64,000 nucleotides of DNA from Variovorax sp. S12S4 (GTDB lineage: Bacteria; Pseudomonadota; Gammaproteobacteria; Burkholderiales; Burkholderiaceae_C). How positions within the stretch are numbered: position 1 is the stretch's first letter; each line of letters begins with the position of its first letter. A program made the position numbers and the translations under genes. Shown here in pieces: positions 8,341-17,847 of the stretch. Under the pieces are notes generated by a model, which saw nothing but the letters and a program-made list of their open reading frames with translations, did no database searches and was not told the DNA's origin. The stretch spans positions 2,395,001-2,459,000 of the forward strand of contig NZ_JALPKR020000002.1 in assembly GCF_023195515.1 (NCBI RefSeq), given 5' to 3'.

Positions 8341-10251
8341 TCAGTGATCCAACATGATGTTCAATAATTGTTCAGCATTCGATTGCTCTGGGGTGATCAC
8401 AAGTGCCGGATGTTCTGGCCGCTCATACGGGCTGCTGATGCCCGTCATGTTGGGTAGTTGCCCGCTGCGTGCTTTCTTGTAAAGGCCCTTGGGGTCGCGT
8501 CTCTCGCACTCTTCGAGGGGCGTATCCACAAACACCTCGATGAAGTTGTTCGTGCCGATTAGTTGCCGGGCCATCTCGCGCTCAGCCCGGAACGGGCTGA
8601 TAAACGCCGTGATCACGATAAGGCCTGCATCCAGCATCAGCTTGGCGACTTCGGCCACACGGCGGATGTTCTCCACACGGTCGGCATCGGTGAACCCCAA
8701 GTCTTTATTCAGGCCTTGCCGGACGTTGTCGCCATCGAGGATGTAGGTGCGCCTGCCCTGGGCATGGAGTTCTTTTTCCAGTGCGTTGGCGATGGTTGAT
8801 TTTCCGGAGCCCGACAGCCCCGTGAACCAGACGACCTTGCCCTTGTGGCCGTTCAGTCGTTCTCGATCTTCGCGGGTGATGCTGAGCGCCTGTCTGTGCA
8901 CATTCTGAGCTCGGCGCAGGTTGTGACGGATCAGGCCGGCGGCCACCGTGGCCTGGGTGAATTTGTCTACCAGGATGAAGCCGCCTAGCGTGGTGGACTG
9001 GGCGTAAGGTTCGAACACCAGCGGCTTGCTCAGCGCCAGGTTGGCCACTGCGATGTCATTCAGGGCCAATTGCTTGCACGACTCGTGCGCCTGAGAGTTC
9101 ACATTTACTCGATATTTCAGGCTGGTGATGCTGGCACTGGCCCACTGATTGGCCAGTTTTAACTCGTAAGACCGGCCCATGTGTCCGGGTTCCTCGTGTA
9201 TCCACACCAACGTGGCTTCAAACTGGTCGGTCGTCCCCAGGGGTTGAGCGGCGAGTGCAATGACATCGCCGCGCGAGGCATCCACTTCCCGGTCCGGCAC
9301 CAGCGTCACGGCGTCCCCGGCCTGGGCCGTATTCAGGTCCCCATCGGCGGTGACGATTCGCGCCAGGGTGGCGGTCTGGCCGGATGAGGTGATCCGCAGC
9401 GTATCGCCGACGACCAGTCGACCCGAGGCGAGAGTGCCGCTGAACCCGCGAAAGCTCGCGTTCGGGCGGTTGACCCACTGCACGGGGAACACCGCTTTGC
9501 TGTTGCTTGGACTGTCGACGCTGAGGGTCTCCAGGCACCCGATCAGGGTCGGGCCCTGGTACCACGGCGTGTGCTCGGTGCGGCCGGTGATGTTGTCGCC
9601 CTTCAGCGCCGACAGTGGAATGGGCGTGACGCTCTCGAACCCGAGCGGTTTGGCCAGAGTGTCGAAAGCGGCCACGACGGCCTCGAACACCGCTTGGTCA
9701 TAGCCCACCAAGTCCATCTTGTTGACGGCCAGCACCACCTGCTTGATTCCCAACAGCGACACCAGATAGGCGTGCCGCCGGGTTTGCGTCAGCACACCCT
9801 GGCGGGCATCGATCAATAGCACCGCCACATCGGCCGTGGAAGCACCGGTGACCATGTTGCGGGTGTGCTGCTCGTGCCCCGGTGTGTCGGCCACGATGAA
9901 CTTGCGTCGAGGCGTGGCAAAGAAACGGTACGCCACGTCGATGGTGATGCCTTGCTCCCGCTCGGCAGCGAGGCCGTCGACCAGCAGAGCGAAGTCGATG
10001 TCCTGCCCCTGAGTGCCGTGCCGCTTGGAGTCGGCCCGCAATGCAGTGAGTTGGTCGTCAAACACCTGCTGTGATTCCCACAGCAGGCGGCCAATGAGCG
10101 TGCTCTTGCCGTCGTCCACGCTGCCACAGGTGATGAAGCGCAGTAAATCCTTCTGGGCTTGCCGGGCCATCCACTCCTGAACGGTTGCGGCTTTGCCAAC
10201 GGTGTCATCGGGCTTTTGCGGGCGGCTGGTGGCTTTTTTAGGTTGGCGCAT
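8341..10251 (-). CDS. cysNC: bifunctional sulfate adenylyltransferase subunit 1 / APS kinase
   Basis: A 636-residue CysN-CysC (NodQ-type) fusion. The N-terminal GTPase has GSVDDGKST (P-loop), DTPGHEQ and NKMD; translation-factor-like beta domains follow; from about residue 465 an APS kinase domain carries [11 protein letters not shown]. CysN with CysD makes APS from sulfate and ATP with GTP hydrolysis, and CysC phosphorylates APS to PAPS, the sulfuryl donor for sulfotransferases. It is the last gene of a leftward cysD - FAD protein - cysNC run, 19 bases after the FAD gene. CysNC fusions are typical where PAPS is wanted for sulfation as well as assimilation. The frame is intact, unlike its two upstream partners. 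Confidence 0.95.
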   Translation of the reverse strand: MRQPKKATSRPQKPDDTVGKAATVQEWMARQAQKDLLRFITCGSVDDGKSTLIGRLLWESQQVFDDQLTALRADSKRHGTQGQDIDFALLVDGLAAEREQGITIDVAYRFFATPRRKFIVADTPGHEQHTRNMVTGASTADVAVLLIDARQGVLTQTRRHAYLVSLLGIKQVVLAVNKMDLVGYDQAVFEAVVAAFDTLAKPLGFESVTPIPLSALKGDNITGRTEHTPWYQGPTLIGCLETLSVDSPSNSKAVFPVQWVNRPNASFRGFSGTLASGRLVVGDTLRITSSGQTATLARIVTADGDLNTAQAGDAVTLVPDREVDASRGDVIALAAQPLGTTDQFEATLVWIHEEPGHMGRSYELKLANQWASASITSLKYRVNVNSQAHESCKQLALNDIAVANLALSKPLVFEPYAQSTTLGGFILVDKFTQATVAAGLIRHNLRRAQNVHRQALSITREDRERLNGHKGKVVWFTGLSGSGKSTIANALEKELHAQGRRTYILDGDNVRQGLNKDLGFTDADRVENIRRVAEVAKLMLDAGLIVITAFISPFRAEREMARQLIGTNNFIEVFVDTPLEECERRDPKGLYKKARSGQLPNMTGISSPYERPEHPALVITPEQSNAEQLLNIMLDH

Positions 10252-10270
10252 GGTTGTGTGGCCGGGGTGT

Positions 10271-11675
10271 TCATGCCGAGGTTTCGGCGACGGTATGGCC
10301 CTGATGGCTGAGGAGATGGCGTGTGAGCCGCTGGGCGTGCAAGCGCAGTTCAGGTACGGCAGTGGCTTCCCACATCAGCCCTTTGAGCAGAGGGCCGACG
10401 TACCACAGACCCTCGACGCGTTGTTGGTGGGCATTCTGTAGCTGAAGGTCTGGCATTACCATCAGACCCAGGCCATGGGCATCAGGCCGGATCAGCCCGT
10501 CCGCCAGCAACTGGGTCAGAAGCGGGTTGGCGTGGCGCTGGATGTCGGCGTTGGGCCCAACGCAGTTGATGACCGCACTGGCACTCAGGTGCGCGATATG
10601 ACGATCGCCCCGGGTCCGATAAGCCACTTCGATGCCATCGGATTGTTTGCGTATCGTGGTGATCCGCCCTGCGATGACTTGGGCCCGACCCTCGGCCAAC
10701 AGACGATCCAGCCGCTGGGCGGCCATGTGGGCCAACCGATGCCGGTGGACATCCCATTGGGCTTGCAGATGACGCAGAAACCGCCGCTGCTCGGCCACCG
10801 GCCACGATTGCCAGAGTTGAGGCGTGTGCGGGCGCAATTCGTTCAGGGCATCGCGCCAGTCGCCCCCTGTTCGGCCAACGCCTTCAGGTTCTGGCGCAAG
10901 GCCCGGGTGCAGGCACGAACCGTGGGTGGCACGTTGCGCAGGTACTCCGGGAACGCCTGTGGTGGCTTGGGGGCATGGTCGATAGCCGGTGTCGGTGCGG
11001 CAGCAGGCCGTGGCGAGACAGCAGGTAGATAGGCCGCCCGGGCCGTGACTGGGCCAGGCAGAACAAGGCATCCACTGCCGTGTGCCCTGTGCCCACGATC
11101 ACCACCGCCTGGTCACTGGGCAAACGGTGCATGGCTGCAAAATCCCAGGGCTCGATCACGCACGCCCGTGCTTCTGGCTCCAGCGGGATCGGGAGCCTGG
11201 GCGCCTGGTGGCCGACGGCGAGCACTACCTGGTCAGCGCTCAGCTGTTGACCGCTGGCCAGCGTGATGTCCCATCCTGACCCGTTTGCCGCCCTCTTCAA
11301 GTTCACCGCTTTGTCGACCTGCTTTCGAAGCATTCCAGGGTGTGCTGCTTCCGTCTCGGTCCAGAGGTCTTCCAGGTACTGTCCGTACAGACGGCGTGAA
11401 ACGAAGGAGCCCGAGGAGAGGGATGGGTCGATGCGCTGGCAGTAGGCCACGAAGTGGCCGGGCTCGTCGGCCAACGCGCTCATGTTCCCGGCGGGAACGT
11501 TGAGCAGCAGGTTGTCGTCGTCGAACCGATAAGCCAAGCCCCGACCCACGTCCGGGGTGGGGTTGACCAGAGTAATCCGAAGCGCGTGGGGTCTGCTGCC
11601 CCGCGCCAGATGAATGGCGGTCACCGCGCCACTGAAGCCACCACCGAGGATGACAACTTGCACAGGTTGGCCCAT
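10271..11675 (-). pseudogene. YdhS-like FAD/NAD(P)-binding protein, frame broken twice
   Basis: The N terminus has a dinucleotide-binding motif ([15 protein letters not shown]) and the [11 protein letters not shown] and [14 protein letters not shown] stretches of the uncharacterised YdhS/COG4529 family. The frame is lost near 11000-11010 and continues in the next frame through AFPEYLRNVPPTVRA, then is lost again at the C-run 10863-10867 and continues as GGDWRDALNELRP. Adding one base at each place gives 468 residues, normal for the family. The ATG overlaps the cysD stop as TGATG, so it is coupled to cysD. Its function is unknown; its placement between cysD and cysNC suggests a link with sulfate activation. 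I suspect sequence errors rather than a dead gene. Confidence 0.7.
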
Positions 11676-13137
11676 CAGAAGTAGCCCTCCTGCTTTTTCT
11701 TTTCCATGGAGCCGGCGCTGTCGCTGTCGATCCTGCGGCCCTGGCGTTCTGACTTGCGGGCGTGAATGATCTCCAGCAGGATGTCTTCCAGCGTTTCTGC
11801 CTCGGACTCCATTGCGCCCGTGAGCGGATAGCAGCCGAGGGTGCGGAAGCGCACCTTTTGATTTGAACTTCCTCGCCCGGCAGCAGGCGGCAGCGCTCGT
11901 CGTCCACCATCATGATCATCTCGGGACGAACCACCACCGGCCGTGGCTTGGAGAAGTACAGCGGCACCATGGGGATGTTCTCCTGGTAGATGTAATGCCA
12001 GATGTCGAGTTCGGTCCAGTTCGACAGCGGAAACACGCGAATGCTCTCGCCGGGGCCTTTTCGCGTGTTGTAGAGGTTCCAGAGCTCCGGGCGCTGATTC
12101 TTCGGGTCCCAGCGGTGGGTGGCGGTACGGAACGAGAACACCCTCTCCTTGGCGCGGGACTTCTCTTCGTCGCGTCGTGCACCGCCAAAGACGAAGTCGA
12201 ACTTATAGTGATCCAGCGCCTGTTTCAGGCCCTCGGTCTTGGTGATATCGGTGTGCAGCGCCGATCCGTGGTCGAAGGGGTTGATATTTTTTTCGATTGC
12301 CTCGGGGTTGGTATGCACCAGCAGTTCCATGCCACTTTCGCGTGCCATGAAGTCCCGAAACAGGTACATCTCCTGAAACTTCCAGCGCGTGTCGATGTGC
12401 AGCAGCGGAAACGGCGGCGGTGAGGGGTAGAAGGCCTTGCGCGCCAGGTGCAGCATGACTCCGCTGTCCTTGCCGATGGAGTACATCATCACCGGGTTCT
12501 GCGCTTCGGCCACGGCTTCGCGCAGGATGTGGATGCTCTCGGCTTCCAGGCGCTTGAGGTGCGGGGAGGGTGCCAGATCGGGTTTGATGTTGCCGCTCAA
12601 ACTCAACCCCGTGGGCAAGACGGGGCGGTAGGCATGAGAACAAAATTGGATGTCTGCGGTGCTTGGGATGTGGCGTAAGTACCCCACCAGCGGGCCGTGC
12701 GGAAACACGGCGATAGGCTTGCCGACGTGGTGTTGCAGCTCGGCCAGGGCTTGCTGAATGGCTGCATCGTTCAGGTTGGCCATGGGCACCCAGAAACGGG
12801 CTCCGCGAGCGTCGTTGGCGTGCAGGCAGGGCTGGCCACCAGGCAGGGGGTGCAACTGTGCAAACAGTACCCGCTCGCGCCCTTTGCGCGCGTGCTCGAT
12901 GGCCCTGTCAAGCACCAGCCGATTGGGCGAGCGCTCGCGCTCGTCGAGCAGCAACTCGGGTGTCAATTCCTGCGGCAGCATGCCGAGTGCGTTCAGGCGC
13001 CGCTCGGCCGTGCGTTTCGTGTCCGCTTCACCCAGTGCTTGCAGGTGGGCGAAGGCGAGTTCGGTGTTCCAGACTTGGGAGCGATCCAGGCCCATGAGAT
13101 CTTCTGAGGGGTCTGTCGCAGATTGTGGTTTTTTCAT
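11675..13137 (-). pseudogene. cysD: sulfate adenylyltransferase subunit 2 with N-terminal extension, one frameshift
   Basis: Residues from about 190 on are Cys[14 protein letters not shown] is the PP-loop ATP site, and [28 protein letters not shown] and [14 protein letters not shown] are family signatures. Near the end the frame slips at the T-run 11856-11859 (A-run on the coding strand); one added base restores [14 protein letters not shown] and an ending KKKQEGYF with a stop at 11675-11677. Corrected length is 487 residues against about 300 for usual CysD. The first ~185 residues are an extra domain I do not recognise. No Met lies near residue 190 and no good ribosome site is seen for the TTG codons there, so the extension appears genuine. 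It works with CysN to form APS. Confidence 0.8.
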
Positions 13138-13201
13138 TCAATTTCCGCGTTTTACTGGAATGATACGATCCTTCGCGGTATAAAAGAGAAAATAATACGT
13201 A

Positions 13202-13998
13202 ATGCGACAAATCAATCGTCAGGCTCTGGTCGAGCAGCTTCTTCCAATGGCCCGAGCCGCTGGGAGCGCCATCATGTCGGTCTACGATGGAAGTGGGGCA
13301 AACGTCCAGCACAAGGATGATGCGAGCCCAGTCACAGAGGCGGATCTGGCGGCGCATCGGGTACTGGGAACGCAGTTGACCCCCTGTTGCCTGATTGCCC
13401 AGTGGTTTCGGAAGAGGACTCGGCATCGCAGGTCTACCGCCGAAACACAGGGCGATTCTGGTTGGTCGACCCTCTCGATGGCACCAAGGAGTTCATTGCC
13501 GGTAACGGCGAGTTCACCGTCAACATCGCGCTGATTGAGGACGGACACAGCGTGCTCGGCGTGGTGTACGCACCCGCCATCGATGCGCTGTACTACGGTG
13601 GCGCTGGGTTGGGTGCATTTCGGTGTATCGGCGGTCAAACGACCGCCATCAAGGTGGCCGCTGCCCAGACAGGTCGCGCATGCCGGGTTGTAGCGAGCAA
13701 AAGTCATCTGAACGACGCAACGCGTTCGTTGATCGATTGCCTGGGTGAAGTGAGCCTGGTCCAGGCCGGCAGCTCGCTCAAGTTCTGTCGGGTCGCAGAG
13801 GGCGAGGCCGACATATACCCACGGCTGGCACCCACTTGCGAATGGGACACGGCGGCAGCACAGGCGGTACTGGAGGGGGCAGGTGGCGCAGTAGTGAATC
13901 TTCACGGGCTGCCCTTGCGGTACGGCAAAGCCGAAGTGCTCAATCCTTCCTTCATCGCCACCCGCAATACAGCACTCATGCCGGCAAGATCGAAATGA
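13202..13998 (+). pseudogene. cysQ: 3'(2'),5'-bisphosphate nucleotidase, one frameshift
   Basis: The inositol-monophosphatase-fold enzyme CysQ hydrolyses PAP to AMP and so removes the product that inhibits sulfotransferases. The first part (ending VTEADLAAHRVL) carries the family start, then the frame slips at the C-run 13380-13384; the rest reads VVSEEDSAS, WLVDPLDGTKEFI (metal site DPLDGT) and CEWDTAAAQAVLEGAGG (second metal Asp). Adding one C gives 265 residues, the normal length. It is divergent from cysD with 64 bases between the starts, so a shared control region is likely. The break looks like a miscount of a homopolymer. Confidence 0.85.
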
Positions 13999-14103
13999 GC
14001 CCCCGGGTTTACGCCTAGACCCCGCACCCTCAAGTTCCGCCGCAGCACTGCCGATATACCGGGCAACCTGGCCTCCGCACCGGCGGCCGTCACGGAAAAG
14101 CAC

Positions 14104-15336
14104 ATGCGCAATTGGAAGATCGGTGCCCAGCTGGGCATGGCATTCGGGATCGTGTTGCTGTTGATGGCGACGGGGCTTGCCATTGGCATTGCGTGTCTGC
14201 ACGACATCGCGGCCGGCGGCGGCATCGCCCCGGAGCTCGCAGGCCGTATCGAGTCGACTCGCAGCTTCATGCTCGGCTTCGGGTTCGCCGCGGTGGTGGT
14301 CGGCGTCGGCGGCAGCGTCTGGCTTTCGCGCAGCATCATGCAACCGTTGGGGGAAGCGATCTTCATCGCCGAGACGGTGGCCTCGGGCGACCTCAGCAAG
14401 GAATTCGAAACCGAGCGCGGCGGCGATTTCGGCCGGCTGCTGCGCGGCATGGGCGAAATGGAAGACACCCTGACCGACGTGGTGACGCGCATCAAGGCAT
14501 CGACCGACTCGATTGTGGTGGCATCGGGGCAAATCACCGCGGGCAACCATGACCTGTCATCGCGCACCGAGCAGCAGGCGAGCTCACTCGAAGAGACGGC
14601 CGCATCGATGGAGGAGCTCACCTCTACCGTCAAGCAGAACGCCGACAACGCAAAGCAGGCCAACCAACTCGCGCTCTCGGCGTCGGAGGTTGCGGTCAAG
14701 GGCGGTGGCGTGGTCAACCAGGTGGTCGACACCATGGCGTCGATCAATGCTTCGTCGAAGAAGATCGTCGACATCATCGGCGTGATCGACGGCATCGCGT
14801 TCCAGACCAACATCCTCGCGCTCAATGCGGCCGTGGAAGCCGCGCGTGCCGGCGAGCAGGGCAGGGGCTTTGCGGTGGTCGCTTCCGAGGTGCGCAACCT
14901 TGCGCAGCGTTCGTCAGCGGCGGCCAGGGAGATCAAGGGCCTCATCGAAGACTCAGTGAGCAAGGTCGATGTGGGCAGCGCGCTGGTGGGCGAAGCCGGC
15001 AAGACGATGGAAGAGATCGTGGGCAGCGTGAAGCGCGTGACGGACATCGTCGGCGAGATCACGGCGGCGAGCCACGAGCAGGCCCAGGGCATCGAGCAAG
15101 TCAATCAGGCCGTTGCGCAGATGGACCAGGTGACTCAGCAGAACGCCGCACTGATCCAAGAGGCCGCGGCTGCAGCGCAATCGCTGCAGGAGCAGGCGGG
15201 CAACCTGTCGCAGGTGGTGGCCACCTTCAAGCTCGACGACGAGGACGACAAACCCGCCGTGGCGCCACCTGTGCTGGTGCGGCCTCTTGACCTGCCGGTG
15301 CGGCTGGTTCAGCTGGCCCGGCGCACAGCCGTTTGA
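14104..15336 (+). CDS. methyl-accepting chemotaxis protein with minimal periplasmic part
   Basis: A 410-residue chemoreceptor. Two membrane segments (about residues 9-30 and 56-75) enclose only about 27 residues, where Tsr/Tar-like proteins have about 150. A HAMP-like stretch follows ([20 protein letters not shown]), then a long signalling domain whose hairpin tip [19 protein letters not shown] is the universal CheA/CheW contact. Glutamine/glutamate-rich helices with methylation-type sites ([20 protein letters not shown]) are present. It has no ligand domain, so it may sense membrane or cytoplasmic state, or have lost its sensor by deletion. It stands alone between cysQ and a hydrolase gene. 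Confidence 0.92.
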   Translation: MRNWKIGAQLGMAFGIVLLLMATGLAIGIACLHDIAAGGGIAPELAGRIESTRSFMLGFGFAAVVVGVGGSVWLSRSIMQPLGEAIFIAETVASGDLSKEFETERGGDFGRLLRGMGEMEDTLTDVVTRIKASTDSIVVASGQITAGNHDLSSRTEQQASSLEETAASMEELTSTVKQNADNAKQANQLALSASEVAVKGGGVVNQVVDTMASINASSKKIVDIIGVIDGIAFQTNILALNAAVEAARAGEQGRGFAVVASEVRNLAQRSSAAAREIKGLIEDSVSKVDVGSALVGEAGKTMEEIVGSVKRVTDIVGEITAASHEQAQGIEQVNQAVAQMDQVTQQNAALIQEAAAAAQSLQEQAGNLSQVVATFKLDDEDDKPAVAPPVLVRPLDLPVRLVQLARRTAV

Positions 15337-15572
15337 CGCGCCGCGCGCCACTGTTTTCTTTCAAGATGCAACGCTGCACTGCGCCTACGCGAATGTGGGC
15401 ATCACCCTACAGAAGAACTCAGGCAAAAAAATAAGGTGACCTGTTGCAGGGCTGACGACGTCGAGCCCTCGCACAAAGGAAACCGAATGACTGTCGAGAT
15501 GTTCCGAATGCCTGCGGCTGCCGGCGCGCCTGGAACACGCCCTTCAAAAATCCCTTTCGCAGGGGCGTAGCC

Positions 15573-16274
15573 TTGGACTCCGCATCCAGACCCGTGGAGC
15601 GGCGCGCGCTCCGTGTTCCGCTGCGTTCTTCTTCCGCCTCCATCACGTTGGAGGCGGACCTGAGCCTGCCCGCCGCATGCAGCGGCATCGTGCTGTTTGC
15701 GCACGGCAGCGGCAGCAGCCGCTTCAGCCCGCGCAACCGCCAGGTGGCTGAAAACCTCAACGCGGCAAAGTTGGCCACGCTGCTCGTCGACCTGCTCACG
15801 CCCGACGAAGAAGCCGAGGACGAACGCACGCGCGAGCTGCGTTTCGACATCGCCATGCTGGCGGATCGGCTGGTCGGCCTGACCGATTGGCTGCGCAGCC
15901 ATGAGCAGACCGCCCGCTTGCGAATCGGCTACTTCGGTGCGAGCACCGGGGCCGGTGCCGCGCTGGTGGCAGCAGCGCAGCGGCCCGATTCGGTCGATGC
16001 AGTGGTGTCTCGCGGCGGCCGGCCGGACCTGGCCGGCGCGTCATTGGAGCGCGTGCGCGCACCCACGCTGCTGATCGTCGGCGGCAACGACGGGCCGGTG
16101 ATCGATATGAACTGGCAGGCCGCTGCGGCGCTGCGCTGCGAGAAGCGGCTGTCCATCGTGCCGGGCGCGACGCATCTGTTCGAGGAGCCCGACGCGCTCG
16201 GCGCCGTTTCCACATTGGCTCGCGACTGGTTCAAGAGCCATCTCAACCAACCGAGGAATAACGCGAAGGAGTAA
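15573..16274 (+). CDS. alpha/beta hydrolase (dienelactone-hydrolase-like)
   Basis: A 233-residue cytoplasmic alpha/beta hydrolase. GIVLFAHGSGSSR is the oxyanion-hole strand, YFGASTGAGAAL holds the nucleophile serine in the G-x-S-x-G elbow, LLIVGGNDGPVI precedes the catalytic acid and GATHLFEEP carries the histidine. It begins at TTG with AGGGGCG nine bases upstream; no better ATG is available. Six bases separate it from the DUF427 gene, so the two form an operon. The substrate is unknown. Related proteins are sometimes fused to phosphoribosyltransferases, but no such domain is present here. Confidence 0.8.
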   Translation: MDSASRPVERRALRVPLRSSSASITLEADLSLPAACSGIVLFAHGSGSSRFSPRNRQVAENLNAAKLATLLVDLLTPDEEAEDERTRELRFDIAMLADRLVGLTDWLRSHEQTARLRIGYFGASTGAGAALVAAAQRPDSVDAVVSRGGRPDLAGASLERVRAPTLLIVGGNDGPVIDMNWQAAAALRCEKRLSIVPGATHLFEEPDALGAVSTLARDWFKSHLNQPRNNAKE

Positions 16275-16280
16275 CGCGAA

Positions 16281-16667
16281 ATGAGCGGCAAGTCACCAGG
16301 GCATCAGAAGTGGCTCGATCACAAGGTACGCGAAGAGCCGGTTGAACAATCGATGGAGGTCGAAGTCGAAGGAGCCATCGTCGCCAGCTCGAAAAACGTC
16401 ATCAAGGTTGTCGAAGACAAGTCGCCGGTGCGCTACTACTTTCCGCGCGCCGACGTCCGCATGGAGAAGCTGAAGCGCTCGCAGACCACCACCGAATGCC
16501 CCTTCAAGGGCCATGCGAGCTACTACAGCTTGAACCTGGGCGAGCGGCAACTCGACGATGCCGTGTGGGCGTACGAGGATCCGTACGACGAACACCAGGC
16601 GCTGAAAGAGCGCGTGGCGTTCTACGACGACAAGTATCCGGAGATTCATGTCCGCCCGAAGAGCTGA
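16281..16667 (+). CDS. DUF427 family protein
   Basis: A 128-residue protein that fits the DUF427 family: RYYFPRADVRME, then TECPFKGHASYYS, then AVWAYEDPYDE are its conserved stretches. The family is a small beta-barrel fold of unknown biochemical role. The start ATG has AAGGAG upstream and the gene follows the hydrolase by six bases. Nothing suggests export. It ends 17 bases before tRNA-Arg. Confidence 0.85.
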   Translation: MSGKSPGHQKWLDHKVREEPVEQSMEVEVEGAIVASSKNVIKVVEDKSPVRYYFPRADVRMEKLKRSQTTTECPFKGHASYYSLNLGERQLDDAVWAYEDPYDEHQALKERVAFYDDKYPEIHVRPKS

Positions 16668-16684
16668 GCCGATGGGACAACGCT

Positions 16685-16759
16685 CCCGCTGTAGTTCAAC
16701 GGACAGAATGCGGCCCTCCGAAGGCCGAGATCCAGGTTCGATTCCTGGCGGCGGGGCCA
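16685..16759 (+). tRNA. tRNA-Arg (anticodon CCG)
   Basis: All arms can be drawn by hand: acceptor CCCGCTG (16685-16691) with CGGCGGG (16749-16755), D arm 16694-16709, anticodon stem CGGCC/GGCCG with loop CTCCGAA (anticodon CCG at 16718-16720), T arm CCAGG-TTCGATT-CCTGG (16732-16748), discriminator G and an encoded CCA at 16757-16759. It reads CGG codons, which are common in this high-GC genome. Confidence 0.97.
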
Positions 16760-16833
16760 CGCGCGTGCGGCAAGATTTGCCGCACGACCCGCAGCCGCGT
16801 CGGGCCAGGCGCGGCAATGCGCGCGGCTTTGTA

Positions 16834-17523
16834 CTAGCGGTGGTTGTCCAGCACCACCAGCTTCGAAAGGCCGAACAGGTTGACCGGCTCCACGCTCAGC
16901 ACCTGCCAGTCATGAGAAAGTATCTGCTCGTCGTATTTGAAGTCGGAGCGAAACCCCACGTGCTCGGCCGCGGAGCGAACCGCGCGCTCCAGAAGCCACC
17001 ACAGCTTGCTGCCGCTGAAGTGGTTGAGCACCACGATGGTTCCGCCAGGCTTGCACACGCGGCGAATCTCGCGCACCAGTTCGGCCGGGCGCGGGGTCAC
17101 GGAGAGCACGTAAGGCACGGTCACGCAGTCGAAAGTGCCATCGGCAAAACGCATGCGCTCGGCATTCATGTGTTCGATGCCGATGTGGTGCTGCGGCAGC
17201 CGGGCCGCGCGCTCACGCGCACGCTCGAGCATGTCGTGCGAAAGGTCGATGCCCACGATGTTGCATTCCGCGGGATACCCTGCCAGCGCCAGTCCCGTGC
17301 CCACACCCACTTCGAGCAGCGACCCCGGCTGCAGCATGCGAACGACCTCGGCCATGCGCTTGCGCCCGGGCTCCAGTACCTGGCCGAACAAGGTGTCGTA
17401 CAGCGGCGCAAGCCGGTCGTAGGTGCGGGCAACGCCGGCCTCCGACACCGGTGCTTGCGGTTGCGAGCGATCGTCGTCACGCGTCGCGCCATGGTCACCG
17501 GGTCGTGCTCTGCTTTCCGTCAT
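16834..17523 (-). CDS. SAM-dependent methyltransferase (PmtA/UbiE-like)
   Basis: A 229-residue class I methyltransferase. SLLEVGVGTGLALAGYP is motif I, IVGIDLSHDMLERARE motif II, FDCVTVPYVLSV motif III and CKPGGTIVVLNHF the post-III strand. The region YDRLAPLYDTLFG before motif I is typical of UbiE and of the Sinorhizobium-type phosphatidylethanolamine N-methyltransferase, and the tail LNHFSG..LWWLLE fits the latter better. It would methylate a membrane lipid head group. No transmembrane segment is seen. It is a single gene convergent with tRNA-Arg; the lipid substrate is inference from similarity of pattern. Confidence 0.75.
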   Translation of the reverse strand: MTESRARPGDHGATRDDDRSQPQAPVSEAGVARTYDRLAPLYDTLFGQVLEPGRKRMAEVVRMLQPGSLLEVGVGTGLALAGYPAECNIVGIDLSHDMLERARERAARLPQHHIGIEHMNAERMRFADGTFDCVTVPYVLSVTPRPAELVREIRRVCKPGGTIVVLNHFSGSKLWWLLERAVRSAAEHVGFRSDFKYDEQILSHDWQVLSVEPVNLFGLSKLVVLDNHR

Positions 17524-17843
17524 CTTTTTTCAGTTCCTGGGTCGGGCGGAGGGACCGCCGGGTTGGGCATCCGAGGCACGGGGCAAGCCGGGTGCCTGGC
17601 CGAAAGAGAAGGCGTCGCAAGAAGGACCAGGAGAGTCCGATTGCACGACGAGGTTTTCTCGACGACCCAGAATATCAACAAACCCCCGCCGCCTTCCTCA
17701 TCTCCCCAATCCCGCAAGGGACGCATGGGCAGTGGATGCAAACGCACGCGACCGATATTCGCGAGCACGCTCGAACATGAGCTTTCAAGGAACGACATGA
17801 CTTCTTCCCCTCTTGCAACGGACATGGCGAAGGCCTTCCGCGG
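17524..17843. other. intergenic region with a possible short leader frame
   Basis: About 320 bases between the methyltransferase and the MscS gene. Apart from a 16-codon frame near its right end (listed separately) I see no gene, repeat or convincing terminator. Promoters for both divergent neighbours should lie here. Confidence 0.5.
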
Positions 17844-17847
17844 ATGA
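17797..17847 (+). CDS. putative 16-residue leader peptide upstream of mscS
   Basis: ATG at 17797 has AAGGA nine bases upstream, and the frame MTSSPLATDMAKAFRG ends in a TGA overlapping the ATG of the channel gene (ATGA). The channel start itself has only a weak ribosome site, so coupled translation through this short frame is plausible. No similarity is known to me; it could equally be chance. Confidence 0.3.
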   Translation: MTSSPLATDMAKAFRG

